Origin: Microbacterium sp. SORGH_AS_0862
Lineage (GTDB): Bacteria; Actinomycetota; Actinomycetes; Actinomycetales; Microbacteriaceae
NCBI RefSeq assembly: GCF_030818795.1
Contig: NZ_JAUTAY010000001.1
Coordinates: forward strand, 434,001 to 498,000
DNA: 64,000 nucleotides
Reading direction: 5' to 3'
Of the stretch, positions 16,879 to 28,399 are shown in pieces (position 1 is the first letter of the stretch; each line of letters starts with the position of its first letter). The notes beneath the pieces were generated by a model. That model had not been told where the DNA came from. It saw only the letters and a list, made by a program, of their open reading frames with translations, and made no database searches. A program made the position numbers and the translations under genes.

Positions 16879-19026
16879 TCAGCCGCCGAGCGCGGACCGC
16901 GTCAGATGCATGAGCGCGGACAGCTGCACCGAGTCGCTCGAACCGGGCTCGACCGCGTGGCCGTCGAGCGCGCGGAGGGACAGGCCCTGCTTGGCGTCGA
17001 TGAGCTCGGCGATCTTCGTGTCGATCGTGTGCGCGGCGATGATGCGCCACGCCGTGACCGGCTCGTCCTGTCCGATGCGGTGCACGCGGTCGATCGCCTG
17101 CGTCTGCTCGGCCGCGGTCCAACTCAGCTCCGCCAGCACGACGTTGGAGGCCGCCTGGAGGTTCACGCCGACACCCGCGGCGGTCAGGGAGCAGACCGCG
17201 ACGGCGACTTCGGGGTCGGAGTTGAACGCGTCGATGGCGGCCTGGCGCGCGATGGCCGTCTGGTCGCCGCGCAGCGAGACCGTCTTGAGGCCGGCCGCGG
17301 CGAAGTGCGCCTCGGCCGCATCCATGACGTCGATGTGCTTCGCGAAGAAGACCACCTTGCCGACGGAGCGCTGCAGCTGCACGGTGTAATCGGCAGCGAG
17401 CAGGGCCTTGGCCTGGCCGATGCGGCGCACCATCGTGAAGACGTTCTCGCTGCCGGATGCAGCGGCCTTGGACTCGTCGAGCTCGTGCTGCGCGACCAGA
17501 CGGACGATGTCCTCGTCGATCTCGCCGACCGACAGGGCGCGCTCGCCACGGGCTTCGATGATGCGGCGATACCGCGCCGCCAGACGCTCGCCCAGCTCGC
17601 GCTCGGCGTGGCGGATCGAGCGGCCGTACTCGTCGTCCAGCTCGACAGGCAGATCCGCGACGAGCTTGTCCGGAAGATCCGCCGCGACGTCCGTCTTGCG
17701 CCGACGGACGATGCCCATGGAGATGACGGCGCTGCGCGCCTGCGGGTAGAAGGCCTTGTCGGCGGGGGTCAGTCCGGTCTCATCGAGCTTCGCCATGAGT
17801 TCGGGCCCGGGCTTCTCGCCGTTCGTCCAGCCCAGGAAGCGCCAGATCGCGTCGAAGTCCTCGACGTCGTTGATCAGCGGCGTGCCCGTCAGCGCCAGCA
17901 TGAGCGGGTCCCGTCGCGCCTCGCGGATGCGGCCGGCCAGTGCCAGCACGTTGCGGGAGCGCTGCGAGGTGAGGTTCTTGATGAAGTGCGCCTCGTCGAC
18001 GACCATGCCGCCGAGACCGATGGTGCTGAGCCACGACAGGTGGCGGTCGAGCACCTCGTAGTTGACGATGAACACGTCGGCGAACGCGTCGATGTTCTCG
18101 CCGTCGCCCTGGATGACGGTGGCGCGCCGCTGCGGCGTCCACCGGTGCACCTCGCGCGCCCAGTTCATCTTGACGACGTTGGGCACGACGACCAGCAGCG
18201 GATAGGCGTTCGCGACGGATGCGGCGAGCACCGACTGGGCCGTCTTGCCGAGACCGGGCTCGTCGGCGAGCAGAAAGCTCCGGTGCCCCTCGCGGACCGC
18301 CTCGAGGAAGCGCGACTGGTGCGCCATGACCTCGAGCCCCTTGGGCGAGAGGCGGTCGAACTCCGGGACGGGCGGCAGGTCCATGGATGCCGCTCCCCCG
18401 CCGGCTCCGGTCTCGAAAGCCTTGTACAGCGGACCCATGAGCTCCCAGTCATCCAGACGACGACGCGGCGTGCTGCCGGTGGAGCGCGGGGTCAGATCGG
18501 GCGCCAGGAACGGGTTCGCCATCTGGCGCGCCTCGACCTGCGGCGGTACGACCTGCCGGGATGCGGCCGCCGCGGGGATCACCGCGACGGGCGTGGCAGG
18601 TGCGGCATCCGTGATGATCAGCTCGTCGGGGGCGAGTTCGGCACCGGACTCCAGCAGCCAGTCCCGCCGCATCCGCTTCGCGACCGGCGAGGTCGCTTGG
18701 TCCACTTCGAGCAACTGGATGAGGGAGGTGTCTCGCGCGGCGGTCTTGGCGAGGATCGTCGCCACGCCGTCGAGTCGCTTGAGCAGCTCGGCGCGCGACG
18801 CGTCGCTCAGCGTCGTGTCGGACTTCACGCGGGCGCGTTCCTCGCGCACCAGGAAGGCGATGACCTGGAACTTGACGCGGTTGGTGGGGCCCAGCTTGCC
18901 GCGCTGGGCCTTCGCCTCGACCTCGCGCACCTTGCGCGCGAGGATCGGGATGACGGGGGCCTCGTCGTCGCGCTTGGCGGACGAGGACTTTCTACGGCGT
19001 TGCGCCGCCGGTGCCGTGGTCGGCAT
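16879..19026 (-). CDS. SNF2-family DNA helicase/ATPase
   Basis: 715 residues. The N-terminal about 230 residues are charged and without a recognised domain. The SNF2 motor follows: Walker A DEPGLGKT (about residue 256), DEAH box VVDEAH (about 342), SALTGTP-like motif III, and the C-terminal lobe with QAIDRVHRIGQ (about 647). This resembles the SMARCAL1/HARP branch. It should translocate on double-stranded DNA and may remodel forks or transcription complexes. No nuclease domain is fused. The ATG follows AGGAGGAG. Confidence 0.88.
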   Translation of the reverse strand: MPTTAPAAQRRRKSSSAKRDDEAPVIPILARKVREVEAKAQRGKLGPTNRVKFQVIAFLVREERARVKSDTTLSDASRAELLKRLDGVATILAKTAARDTSLIQLLEVDQATSPVAKRMRRDWLLESGAELAPDELIITDAAPATPVAVIPAAAASRQVVPPQVEARQMANPFLAPDLTPRSTGSTPRRRLDDWELMGPLYKAFETGAGGGAASMDLPPVPEFDRLSPKGLEVMAHQSRFLEAVREGHRSFLLADEPGLGKTAQSVLAASVANAYPLLVVVPNVVKMNWAREVHRWTPQRRATVIQGDGENIDAFADVFIVNYEVLDRHLSWLSTIGLGGMVVDEAHFIKNLTSQRSRNVLALAGRIREARRDPLMLALTGTPLINDVEDFDAIWRFLGWTNGEKPGPELMAKLDETGLTPADKAFYPQARSAVISMGIVRRRKTDVAADLPDKLVADLPVELDDEYGRSIRHAERELGERLAARYRRIIEARGERALSVGEIDEDIVRLVAQHELDESKAAASGSENVFTMVRRIGQAKALLAADYTVQLQRSVGKVVFFAKHIDVMDAAEAHFAAAGLKTVSLRGDQTAIARQAAIDAFNSDPEVAVAVCSLTAAGVGVNLQAASNVVLAELSWTAAEQTQAIDRVHRIGQDEPVTAWRIIAAHTIDTKIAELIDAKQGLSLRALDGHAVEPGSSDSVQLSALMHLTRSALGG

Positions 19027-19191
19027 GCTCCTCCTGAGCGTCGGGTCCGCAATGGACCGTCGACCGGTGTTTCGAGTCTCACGGGCGGCTCGGTGCCGGC
19101 TCGTACGCGAGAGAGTCGACCGGGCCTGACGTGGATGCAGGGATCCGGGCCGACGGTGACAGTTTAGAGCATCGCGGGGTGCGGCGCAGTC

Positions 19192-19797
19192 TCAGCCCCA
19201 GAGTGTGGCGGCGACGTCCTCCGTGTACCCCTCCGGCGCGCTCGCAGTCCATGAGGTCGCAACCCAACCGTTGCCGCGCAGGAAGTCTGTTTCGTTGCCG
19301 CTCGTGCACAGGATACCGCCGGAGCTGTCGGCGCAGACGAAGCCGGCCGTGGCCAACATGTCCTGGATGCGCGGCGCATCGGCCGGATCTACGACCGTCA
19401 CGCTCGTCGCGAGGGAGGAGCCCGCAGCAGCACCCCACGTGCAGCGCAAGGTCGGCACACCCGAGTCGATCAGGCCCCGCAGGGACTCGACCCGCGTGGC
19501 GGCCAGATCGACGCTGCCGTCGTTCAGAGGCGGCAGCTCCGCGTCGAGTCGGCTGCGCATCGACGCGGAGTAGAGCGCGTCACACGAGGCCGGAAGCTCG
19601 ATCTCCTGCGCCTGGGGGCGGGGCGACGAGGAGGGCGAGGCCGACGACGATGGTGAGCCGGGGGTGGATGATTCGGAGGGCGCCGATGAGCCAGATGGCG
19701 ACGTCATCGCCGCCGGCTCGGGTACACACGCAGTCAATGCCAGGGCGACGGCGCACAAGCCGAGGGCGGCGCTGAGAGAACGGGATGTGCGGATCAC
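19192..19797 (-). CDS. Secreted lipoprotein of unknown function
   Basis: 201 residues. A lipoprotein signal peptide ends at LTAC (Cys at about residue 24). A Ser/Pro-rich linker follows (about 30-62), then a globular domain with four to five cysteines that could form disulfides. No named family is recognised. The layout resembles the ectodomains encoded with the ECF sigma factors further along the window (Cys-rich, DALYSA-type start), but it has its own signal peptide and no sigma-factor partner. Confidence 0.75.
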   Translation of the reverse strand: MIRTSRSLSAALGLCAVALALTACVPEPAAMTSPSGSSAPSESSTPGSPSSSASPSSSPRPQAQEIELPASCDALYSASMRSRLDAELPPLNDGSVDLAATRVESLRGLIDSGVPTLRCTWGAAAGSSLATSVTVVDPADAPRIQDMLATAGFVCADSSGGILCTSGNETDFLRGNGWVATSWTASAPEGYTEDVAATLWG

Positions 19798-19869
19798 GAC
19801 AACCTCCGGGAGTGAGACAGCTTCGACCCTAGACGCAGCGTCGCGGCCTCCCCCGCAGCCGCGCCGTCG

Positions 19870-22098
<2,229 letters not shown>

Positions 22099-22128
22099 GA
22101 TGCCATCCTCCTCGCCCTCCGCAACGAT

Positions 22129-22145
22129 ATACCCCCCTAGGGTAT
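22129..22145. promoter_or_regulatory. CsoR-type operator between copA and the MFS gene
   Basis: ATACCCCCCTAGGGTAT is an interrupted palindrome. On the minus strand it reads TACCCTAGGGGGGTA, close to the Bacillus/Listeria CsoR operator (TACCCTACGGGGGTA). It sits upstream of the copper ATPase, as expected for copper-responsive repression. The divergent MFS gene begins 48 bases away and could share control. No csoR gene is adjacent. Confidence 0.65.
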
Positions 22146-22192
22146 TCCGCGAGATCGGCCCGGCGTCTGCGGGAGGGCGTAGCGTGTGCGGT

Positions 22193-23584
22193 ATGGTGAC
22201 CCGTCCGAACAGCCCGGCGAGCGCCGCCGTGGTCATCGGCGTGGCGGTTCTCGCCTCGTTCGTGTCCTTCCTCGACGGCACCATCGTCAACGTCGCGCTG
22301 CCGGCCATCGCACGCGAACTCGGGGGCGGCCTGGCCACGCAACAGTGGGTGGTGGATGCATACCTGGTGACGTTGGGGGCGTTCATCCTCGTTGCCGGCT
22401 CCCTGAGCGACGCCTTCGGTCGAGTGCGGATCCTGCGCATCGGGCTGCTGATCTTCGGCGCATCGTCGCTTGCTCTGGCCTTTGTACCCAGCGCGGGCTG
22501 GCTCATCGCGCTCAGAGCGGTCCAGGGCGTCGGCGGTGCGCTCCTCGTTCCCAGCTCGCTCGCGCTGCTGACCGCGCGCTTCGAGGGCGCAGAGCGCTCT
22601 CGCGCGATCGGGATCTGGACGGGTGCGACCACGGTCGCCACCCTCATCGGCCCCCTCGCCGGCGGGCTCCTCGTCGATCTCCTCACCTGGCGCTGGGTGT
22701 TCGCGGTGACCGTTCTGCCTGTTCTGCCCACCCTCCTGCTGCTCACCCGCATCCCCGAGCTGCGCACGCCCGGCGCGCGAATCGACGTGCTGGGTGCCGC
22801 GCTCAGCACGGCGGGTCTGGGAGCCCTGGTGTTCGCGCTCATCGAGCAGCCGCGGCTGGGAGCAGAATCCCCATGGGTCTGGGCGGGGGCCATCGGCGGA
22901 CTGCTCCTGCTGGCCGGATTCATCTGGCGACAGCGCGTCGCCCCCTCCCCTGTCATGCCGCTGTCGTTGTTCCGCGCGCGCAACTTCTGGGCGGGCAACC
23001 TCACGACGTTCTTCGTCTACGCGGGTCTCTCGCTCAACGGGCTCGTGCTCACCATCTACCTCCAGCAGACGGCCGGCCTCTCGGCGACCGTCGCGGGACT
23101 CGCCTCCCTGCCTCCGACGCTCCTGATGATCGCGTTCAGCTCACGGGCAGGAGCCTGGACGGGCAAGCTCGGGCCACGGTGGTTCATGACGGTCGGGCCG
23201 GCCGTCATGGCGGCGGGATCACTCCTCCTGCTGAGCGTCGGTCAGCCTTTCGACTACCTGACACAGGTGCTGCCGGGCATGCTGCTGTTCGGGATCGGCC
23301 TGACGCTGACCGTCGCGCCGCTCACCGCCGCAGTGCTGGGCTCCGTCACCTCCGAGCGCTCGGGCATCGCTTCCGCGGTCAACAACGCCGTCGCACGCGT
23401 GGCGGGCCTCCTCGCCGTTGCGGCCATCGGAGTGGTGGTCGGCGACGCGCTGGATCTGGCGGGTCTTCACACCGCGATGGTCTTCGTCGCCGTGCTCATG
23501 GGCGTGGGCGCCGTCGCGTCCGGGCTCGGGATCCGCGGCGGCACGGACTCGGCTACGCGCCGAGCATCCGACGCACCTGCGTGA
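22193..23584 (+). CDS. MFS multidrug exporter (DHA2-like, 14 TM)
   Basis: 463 residues with about 14 membrane helices. Signatures: LDGTIVNVALPAI in helix 1 (motif D1 of the DHA2 family), GSLSDAFGRVRIL (motif A between helices 2 and 3) and RAVQGVGGALLVPSSLALL (helix 4). These fit proton-coupled drug export. The ATG at 22193 was chosen because helix 1 begins about 12 residues later. Its 3' end overlaps the convergent ribF by 32 bases. The shared upstream region holds the CsoR-type site. Confidence 0.88.
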   Translation: MVTRPNSPASAAVVIGVAVLASFVSFLDGTIVNVALPAIARELGGGLATQQWVVDAYLVTLGAFILVAGSLSDAFGRVRILRIGLLIFGASSLALAFVPSAGWLIALRAVQGVGGALLVPSSLALLTARFEGAERSRAIGIWTGATTVATLIGPLAGGLLVDLLTWRWVFAVTVLPVLPTLLLLTRIPELRTPGARIDVLGAALSTAGLGALVFALIEQPRLGAESPWVWAGAIGGLLLLAGFIWRQRVAPSPVMPLSLFRARNFWAGNLTTFFVYAGLSLNGLVLTIYLQQTAGLSATVAGLASLPPTLLMIAFSSRAGAWTGKLGPRWFMTVGPAVMAAGSLLLLSVGQPFDYLTQVLPGMLLFGIGLTLTVAPLTAAVLGSVTSERSGIASAVNNAVARVAGLLAVAAIGVVVGDALDLAGLHTAMVFVAVLMGVGAVASGLGIRGGTDSATRRASDAPA

Positions 23585-24509
23585 CGTCGTCGTTCATCTG
23601 GGCGATCAGCGCATCGATCCCCTCGAACGCCACCATCCCTCGCACGCGCTGCACGAACTGTACGTCGACCTCGTGGCCGTAGAGGTCGATCCCGTGCTCG
23701 TCGAGCACGTGCGCCTCCACCTGGCGCGTCGGCACGTCGTCGAAAGTCGGGTTCGTCCCCACGGAGATCGCGGCGGGATAGCGCGTCCCCGAACGCAGCC
23801 CCGTCGCCTCATCGACGAGCCATCCGGCATAGACGCCGTCGGCGGGCACGAATCCCTCCAACGACGGGCTCAGGTTCGCGGTCGGGAAACCCAGCTCGCG
23901 TCCCCTCTTCAGGCCGTGAACGACCTCGCCGCGCACGGATGCGGGACGACCAAGCAGCTTCGCGGCCCCCTCCACATCACCCACGGCGAGCAGCTCCCGC
24001 ACCCACGTGGACGACACCCGGCGACCGCCGTCGATCGCGCTGACGTCGTCGACGACGCCCACGCTGAAACCGAACTCCTCGCCGAGCCGTTCGAGCATCG
24101 CGGGGTCTCCTGCTCCCCCGCGGCCGAACCGGAAGTCGTTGCCGACGAGGACGGCGCACGTGTCGAGCGGCGCCACGAGGATGCCCCGGACGAACTCTCG
24201 CGGCTCCAGCTCAGCCAGCGCAGCGTCGAAGGTGAGCACCATCGCCGCGTCGATACCGGTCTCGGCGAGCAGCCGGAGCTTCTGCGTCACGCCGACCAGG
24301 TTCTCCGGACAGCGATCCGGGCGCAGCAGGGCGAGCGGATTGCGGTCGAAGGTGACGGCGACGACCTTCGCGCCGCGCGCCGCCGCCTCCACCTTCGCGC
24401 GTTCGAGGAGCACGCGGTGCCCCGCGTGCACGCCGTCGAACTTGCCGATCGCGACGACGGACGGGCCGAAGCCTGCAGGAACCTCATGCGGTCCGTGGAA
24501 GACGATCAC
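23553..24509 (-). CDS. ribF: Bifunctional riboflavin kinase/FAD synthetase
   Basis: 318 residues. The N-terminal FMN adenylyltransferase lobe has GKFDGVHAGHR (about residue 20). The C-terminal riboflavin kinase lobe has GFPTANL and GVYAGW with NPTFDD. It converts riboflavin to FMN and then FAD. The GTG at 24509 overlaps the stop of the upstream membrane-protein gene. The enzyme is conserved near truB in this phylum, though three small genes intervene here. Confidence 0.92.
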   Translation of the reverse strand: MIVFHGPHEVPAGFGPSVVAIGKFDGVHAGHRVLLERAKVEAAARGAKVVAVTFDRNPLALLRPDRCPENLVGVTQKLRLLAETGIDAAMVLTFDAALAELEPREFVRGILVAPLDTCAVLVGNDFRFGRGGAGDPAMLERLGEEFGFSVGVVDDVSAIDGGRRVSSTWVRELLAVGDVEGAAKLLGRPASVRGEVVHGLKRGRELGFPTANLSPSLEGFVPADGVYAGWLVDEATGLRSGTRYPAAISVGTNPTFDDVPTRQVEAHVLDEHGIDLYGHEVDVQFVQRVRGMVAFEGIDALIAQMNDDVTQVRRMLGA

Positions 24510-24958
24510 CAGACGGACCTCTCGACGCGGGCGGGAGCGGGCGCGGTCGCCTCGTGACCGGGCCGGTGGGTGTACAGCCACCAGACACCGACGAAGGGAA
24601 GGATCAGCGGTACGAAGACGTAGCCCGAGCCGAACCAGCTCCAGACCGTCTCCTCCGGGAACAGATCGTGCCGGAACAGGCTGACGGAGCCGACGACCAG
24701 CACCCCGATCATCTCGAAGACGATCGCGACCCACGCGACCGCGTACCAGAAGCGCGAGTGCGAGAAGACGAGCGCCGCGGTCGCGAGGATGTAGACCCCC
24801 GCGGAGATCGCCGACAGCGTGAACGCCAGCGGCGCCGCATCGAAGCGCTCCACGATCTGCACGAGCGATCGGCCCGTGGCTGCGAGGGCGAGCACCGCGT
24901 ACACCGCGACCAGCACGCGGCCGAGGCCGGTGATGCGGGGGCGGTTCGCGGGTGCCAT
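24506..24958 (-). CDS. Four-helix membrane protein
   Basis: 150 residues with hydrophobic segments at about 12-32, 45-65, 70-92 and 108-128 and a basic tail. No named family recognised. Its stop overlaps the ribF start (GTGA), so it may be co-translated with ribF. The function is unknown. Confidence 0.7.
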   Translation of the reverse strand: MAPANRPRITGLGRVLVAVYAVLALAATGRSLVQIVERFDAAPLAFTLSAISAGVYILATAALVFSHSRFWYAVAWVAIVFEMIGVLVVGSVSLFRHDLFPEETVWSWFGSGYVFVPLILPFVGVWWLYTHRPGHEATAPAPARVERSVW

Positions 24959-24996
24959 GACCTCACAATCCTAGATCGAGGCGCGGGGCGCCCGAC

Positions 24997-25365
24997 TCAG
25001 GCGCCGATCCCGCTCCAGATCACCTGCATCCGCCAGACCATGACCGCCACGGACCCCGCGGCCACGCCCATCACGACCGTGCTCCAGCGGCTGCGCTCCA
25101 GAAGCGCCCAGAAGACGCCCGCCGGTGGAAGCAACGCCGCCGAAACGAGGTACACCCAGAACTCGAGCGTGCTGCCGGTAATGGGGTTGCCCGCGAACGG
25201 CGCCACGATCGCCACGACGATCTGCGCGATCAGCAGGAGCTCCACGAGCGCGAGCGCGCCGACGCTGACGTCGCTCGGTCGCCGACCGGCCAGTCCCAGG
25301 ATTACGCACACGAGTGCGGCGACGGCGGCGACGGCGACCTGCACCAGCGCGAACCAGAGGATCAT
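24997..25365 (-). CDS. Small membrane protein coupled to truB
   Basis: 122 residues with four hydrophobic segments. The ATG overlaps the truB stop (ATGA), indicating translational coupling. I do not recognise a family. It resembles the neighbour at 24506 in size and topology, but no clear sequence similarity was seen by eye. Confidence 0.7.
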   Translation of the reverse strand: MILWFALVQVAVAAVAALVCVILGLAGRRPSDVSVGALALVELLLIAQIVVAIVAPFAGNPITGSTLEFWVYLVSAALLPPAGVFWALLERSRWSTVVMGVAAGSVAVMVWRMQVIWSGIGA

Positions 25366-26267
25366 CCGTGGTCCTCCGGCATGTTCATGGCGCTCTTGAG
25401 ATCCGCGCCCCGACGCTCCAGCACGCCGATCAGGGCGCCATCCGGACCGATCGCCGCCGCCGGGGTGGCCGCCACTCGCGGAGCGGCTCCGCTGAGGCGC
25501 TTGCCGTGGCGCAGATCGCGCGCCTCATCGTCGCTGACGGAGAGAGTGGGCAGCGCGAGAGCCGCAGCGGCCGCGGGCTGCAGCAGCGCGGTCGGCTCGA
25601 TGTGCTCGAGGTCGACGGCGGCTGCGACATCGAACGAGCCGATGCGGGTTCGCCGCAGTGCTGTCAGGTGCCCGCCGACGGTCAGCGCGGTTCCCAGATC
25701 CCGCGCCAGCGCACGGATGTAGGTGCCGCTGGAGCAGTCGACCACCGCATCCAGCTCGATCGACGCCTCGGTGCGGCGGATCGCGAGCACGTCGAAACGC
25801 GAGACGGTCACGGCACGCGAGGCCAGCACGACTTCCTCGCCCGCCCGCGCGAGGTCGTAGGCGCGCCTTCCCGCGACCTTGATGGCCGACACCGTGCTCG
25901 GAACCTGCTCGATGTCTCCCGTCAGATCGGCGATGCCCGCACGGATCTCCTCGTCCGTCACGGCGGCGAGCGTCGTCGCGTCCGCACGACTCACGACCGA
26001 GCCATCGGCGTCGTCGGTGTCCGTGCTCGCTCCGAGCAGGATGGTGGTCTCGTACGTCTTGTCCAGTCCGACGACGTAGGTGAGCAGTCGCGTCGCGGCA
26101 CCGACACCCAGGACGAGGAGTCCGGTGGCCATCGGATCGAGTGTGCCCGCATGGCCCACCTTGCGCGTGTTCAACGCGCGACGCGTGCGCGAGACCACGT
26201 CATGACTCGTCAGCCCACCGGGCTTGTCGACCAGGAGTACGCCGGTGGGCGCTTCCTCGCGGGCCAT
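25362..26267 (-). CDS. truB: tRNA pseudouridine(55) synthase
   Basis: 301 residues. It makes pseudouridine 55 in the T loop of tRNAs. The catalytic aspartate lies in HAGTLDPMATG (about residue 45). LVDKPGGLTSHDVV at the N terminus and the KTYE segment are typical, and a C-terminal PUA-like region follows. The ATG at 26267 overlaps the stop of the P-loop kinase gene upstream (ATGA). Confidence 0.93.
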   Translation of the reverse strand: MAREEAPTGVLLVDKPGGLTSHDVVSRTRRALNTRKVGHAGTLDPMATGLLVLGVGAATRLLTYVVGLDKTYETTILLGASTDTDDADGSVVSRADATTLAAVTDEEIRAGIADLTGDIEQVPSTVSAIKVAGRRAYDLARAGEEVVLASRAVTVSRFDVLAIRRTEASIELDAVVDCSSGTYIRALARDLGTALTVGGHLTALRRTRIGSFDVAAAVDLEHIEPTALLQPAAAAALALPTLSVSDDEARDLRHGKRLSGAAPRVAATPAAAIGPDGALIGVLERRGADLKSAMNMPEDHG

Positions 26268-26938
26268 CAGCAGAAGTCCCGGAAGACGCGGACCGGGTGC
26301 CGCGGGTCGGTGTTGTCGAGGATCACGCTCGCGCGACCACGCGGGTCGCCGTCCTGGAGGTACAGGTCGAAGCCTTCGCGGTAGCGCGCATTCGAGGCCC
26401 CGAGAGGGTCGGGATCGCTGCCGTCGCGTTCCGCCATGCGCCGGAACGCCACGTCGAGGGGCACATCCAGCCATACCGACCAGTTCCAGACGTCACGCAG
26501 CTCCGGGCGCAGGAGGAAGAGGCCGTCGACCACGAGGATCGCGTCGGCGGGTGCCGACTCGGCCGCGAGATCGACGGCACGATCCTCATCGAGGTCGTGC
26601 GTGGCCGTCACGAAGGGTGCGCCCGCCCGAAACGGCCGCAGGAGCCGCGCGAGCAGCGCGTCGGTGTCGTAGGAGTCGCGGTAGTGGCCTTCCGCGGACG
26701 TCCGACCCCGGGCGTGGCGCTCGGCACGCGGGCGGTGGAAGTCGTCCGCGGATGCACGGAAGACCGTCGAGCCGTCTTCGCGCAGGACATCCGCCAGCGC
26801 GTCGGCGAAGAGGGTCTTTCCCGCACCGTCCCGACCGTCCACCGCGACCAGCAGCCGACCCCGACGGTGGTGCTGGCGCAGCTCCGCACGCAGCTCGCCG
26901 AGCAGCGCTTCCTGTTCTTGCGAGATCGGTGGGCGCAT
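26267..26938 (-). CDS. Uridine kinase-like P-loop protein
   Basis: 223 residues. Walker A GRDGAGKT (about residues 35-42), SADDFHRPRAERHARG and a VVDGLFLLRPEL segment resemble uridine kinase and the related panthothenate/phosphoribulokinase-like P-loop fold. The nucleoside or metabolite substrate is not established. It is the first gene of a coupled chain (26938 down to 24997) that includes truB, and it is divergent from mutY with only 22 bases between the starts. Confidence 0.8.
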   Translation of the reverse strand: MRPPISQEQEALLGELRAELRQHHRRGRLLVAVDGRDGAGKTLFADALADVLREDGSTVFRASADDFHRPRAERHARGRTSAEGHYRDSYDTDALLARLLRPFRAGAPFVTATHDLDEDRAVDLAAESAPADAILVVDGLFLLRPELRDVWNWSVWLDVPLDVAFRRMAERDGSDPDPLGASNARYREGFDLYLQDGDPRGRASVILDNTDPRHPVRVFRDFC

Positions 26939-26960
26939 GTCTCCAGCCTAGGCTGGAGGG

Positions 26961-27827
26961 ATGCCGGATCTCGCCCCAGCGCTCGTCGCCTGGTATCGCG
27001 ACAACGCGCGCGATCTTCCCTGGCGCGCGCCCGGATTCGGCGCGTGGGGCGTGCTCGTCAGCGAGTTCATGCTGCAGCAGACCCCCGTGAACCGAGTGAT
27101 CCCCCACCTGAATGCCTGGCTCGCCCTGTGGCCGACGCCCGCGGCACTCGCCAAGGCGGCGCCAGCCGACGCCGTCCGGCAGTGGGCGAATCTGGGGTAC
27201 CCCCGCCGAGCGCTGTGGCTGCACCGTGCGGCCGTCGAGATCCGGGATCGGCATGACGGCGTCGTGCCCCGCGAGGTCGACCAGCTCCTCGCTCTCACCG
27301 GCATCGGCGACTACACGGCGCGCGCGGTCGCCGTCTTCGCATACGGCGATCACCACCCCGTCGTCGACACCAACACGCGACGCGTCCTCGCTCGTGCGAT
27401 CGACGGCCAGGCCCAGCCGGGCCAGCCCTCGCGGCGCGACCTGGCGGCGATGGACGCGCTGCTCCCCGCGGATGCGGCCACGTCGGCGGTGGTGAACGCT
27501 GCCGCCATGGAACTCGGCGCACTCGTGTGCACGGCACGCAGCCCGCGGTGCACCGAGTGTCCGCTCCGCACGATGTGCGCGTGGCGCGCGGCGGGCTACC
27601 CCGACACGGGCGACACCCGCCGTCGACAGGCGCGATATGAGGGCAGCGACCGTCAGGCGCGCGGCGCGGTGCTCAAGCAGCTGCGCGAGGCCTCCGATCA
27701 CTCGGTAGCCGTCGAGAAGGTGGTGGCGGACTGGCCCGACGCCCTGCAGCGCGATCGTGCCATCGATTCGCTGATTGCGGACGGGCTCGCCGAGGCCGTC
27801 GACGGCGAGCTCCGCCTCCCGCGCTGA
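26961..27827 (+). CDS. mutY: A/G-specific adenine glycosylase
   Basis: 288 residues. It removes adenine mispaired with 8-oxoguanine. The catalytic Glu is in SEFMLQQT and the Asp in VVDTNTRRV. A helix-hairpin-helix LTGIGDYTA lies between them. A [4Fe-4S] cluster loop, CTARSPRCTECPLRTMC, has the four cysteines. The NUDIX-like C-terminal domain of longer MutY enzymes is reduced to about 65 residues, as in several actinobacterial proteins. Confidence 0.92.
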   Translation: MPDLAPALVAWYRDNARDLPWRAPGFGAWGVLVSEFMLQQTPVNRVIPHLNAWLALWPTPAALAKAAPADAVRQWANLGYPRRALWLHRAAVEIRDRHDGVVPREVDQLLALTGIGDYTARAVAVFAYGDHHPVVDTNTRRVLARAIDGQAQPGQPSRRDLAAMDALLPADAATSAVVNAAAMELGALVCTARSPRCTECPLRTMCAWRAAGYPDTGDTRRRQARYEGSDRQARGAVLKQLREASDHSVAVEKVVADWPDALQRDRAIDSLIADGLAEAVDGELRLPR

Positions 27828-27842
27828 CAGGGTCCACCCTGT
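27827..27842. repeat. Inverted repeat at the mutY stop
   Basis: ACAGGGT (27827-27833) and ACCCTGT (27836-27842) are a perfect 7-bp palindrome with a two-base centre, beginning on the last base of the mutY stop. The loop is too small for a good terminator. An operator for the flavodoxin gene 56 bases downstream is the alternative. Confidence 0.4.
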
Positions 27843-27897
27843 TAATCCCGGCCCGGCGAGCGGGCGCTCCGCATCGCGCGGGCGTACGGTGCGGGAC

Positions 27898-28395
27898 GTG
27901 GAGACCCTGATCGTCTACGAATCACTCTGGGGCAACACCCGCCAGGTGGCGGAGGAGATCGCCCGCGGTGCGCAGGAGCACTCCGACTCTCTCACGCTGT
28001 GCGCGGTCGCGGACGCGCCGTCATCGCTCGCCGCGTCGCTGGGGCTGCTCATCATCGGCGCACCGACCCACGCGTTCACGCTGCCGACCCCGTCGAGCCG
28101 CGCGGAGGCGCGCTCCCATGGCGCCGCGATCTCGCACGTACCGGGGATCCGCGAGTGGCTCGCGACGATCACCGTCGCGGTCCCTCCGCCTCGAGTCGCG
28201 GCCTTCGACACGCGTCAAGGTCGCTCGTTCCTCGTCGGTTCGGCGGCGAAGTCGATCGCGCGCGCGGCCAAGCATCATGCGCTCGTGGTCTCCGAGACCG
28301 CCGACTTCGTGGTGACATCGCGCGAAGGCCCGCTCGAGCAGGGAGAGCTCGAACGGGCCTTCGCGTGGGGACGTGCGTTGACCGCGCCCCAGTGA
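27898..28395 (+). CDS. Flavodoxin-like protein
   Basis: 165 residues. The FMN phosphate loop (VYESLWGNTRQVAEEIARG) is at the N terminus, followed by GAPTHAF and a terminal VTSREGPLEQGELERA helix. It looks like a short, free-standing flavodoxin or flavodoxin-like oxidoreductase. GTG at 27898 is the start because the flavodoxin strand begins directly after it. It converges on rbfA, with only four bases between the stops. Confidence 0.82.
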   Translation: METLIVYESLWGNTRQVAEEIARGAQEHSDSLTLCAVADAPSSLAASLGLLIIGAPTHAFTLPTPSSRAEARSHGAAISHVPGIREWLATITVAVPPPRVAAFDTRQGRSFLVGSAAKSIARAAKHHALVVSETADFVVTSREGPLEQGELERAFAWGRALTAPQ

Positions 28396-28399
28396 GAAA

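Noticed and set aside
16906..19167. Long plus-strand ORF opposite the SNF2 helicase gene
   Set aside because: It is a high-GC shadow: no domain motifs, Arg/Gly/Val-rich composition, and the minus strand encodes an obvious helicase.
23553..23584. 32-base overlap of the MFS and ribF genes as a broken end
   Set aside because: Both protein ends are complete and convergent overlaps of this size are common in compact actinobacterial genomes.
26961..27827. MutY as a truncated gene lacking the NUDIX-like domain
   Set aside because: Catalytic Glu and Asp and the [4Fe-4S] cysteines are all present and actinobacterial MutY proteins are often this short.
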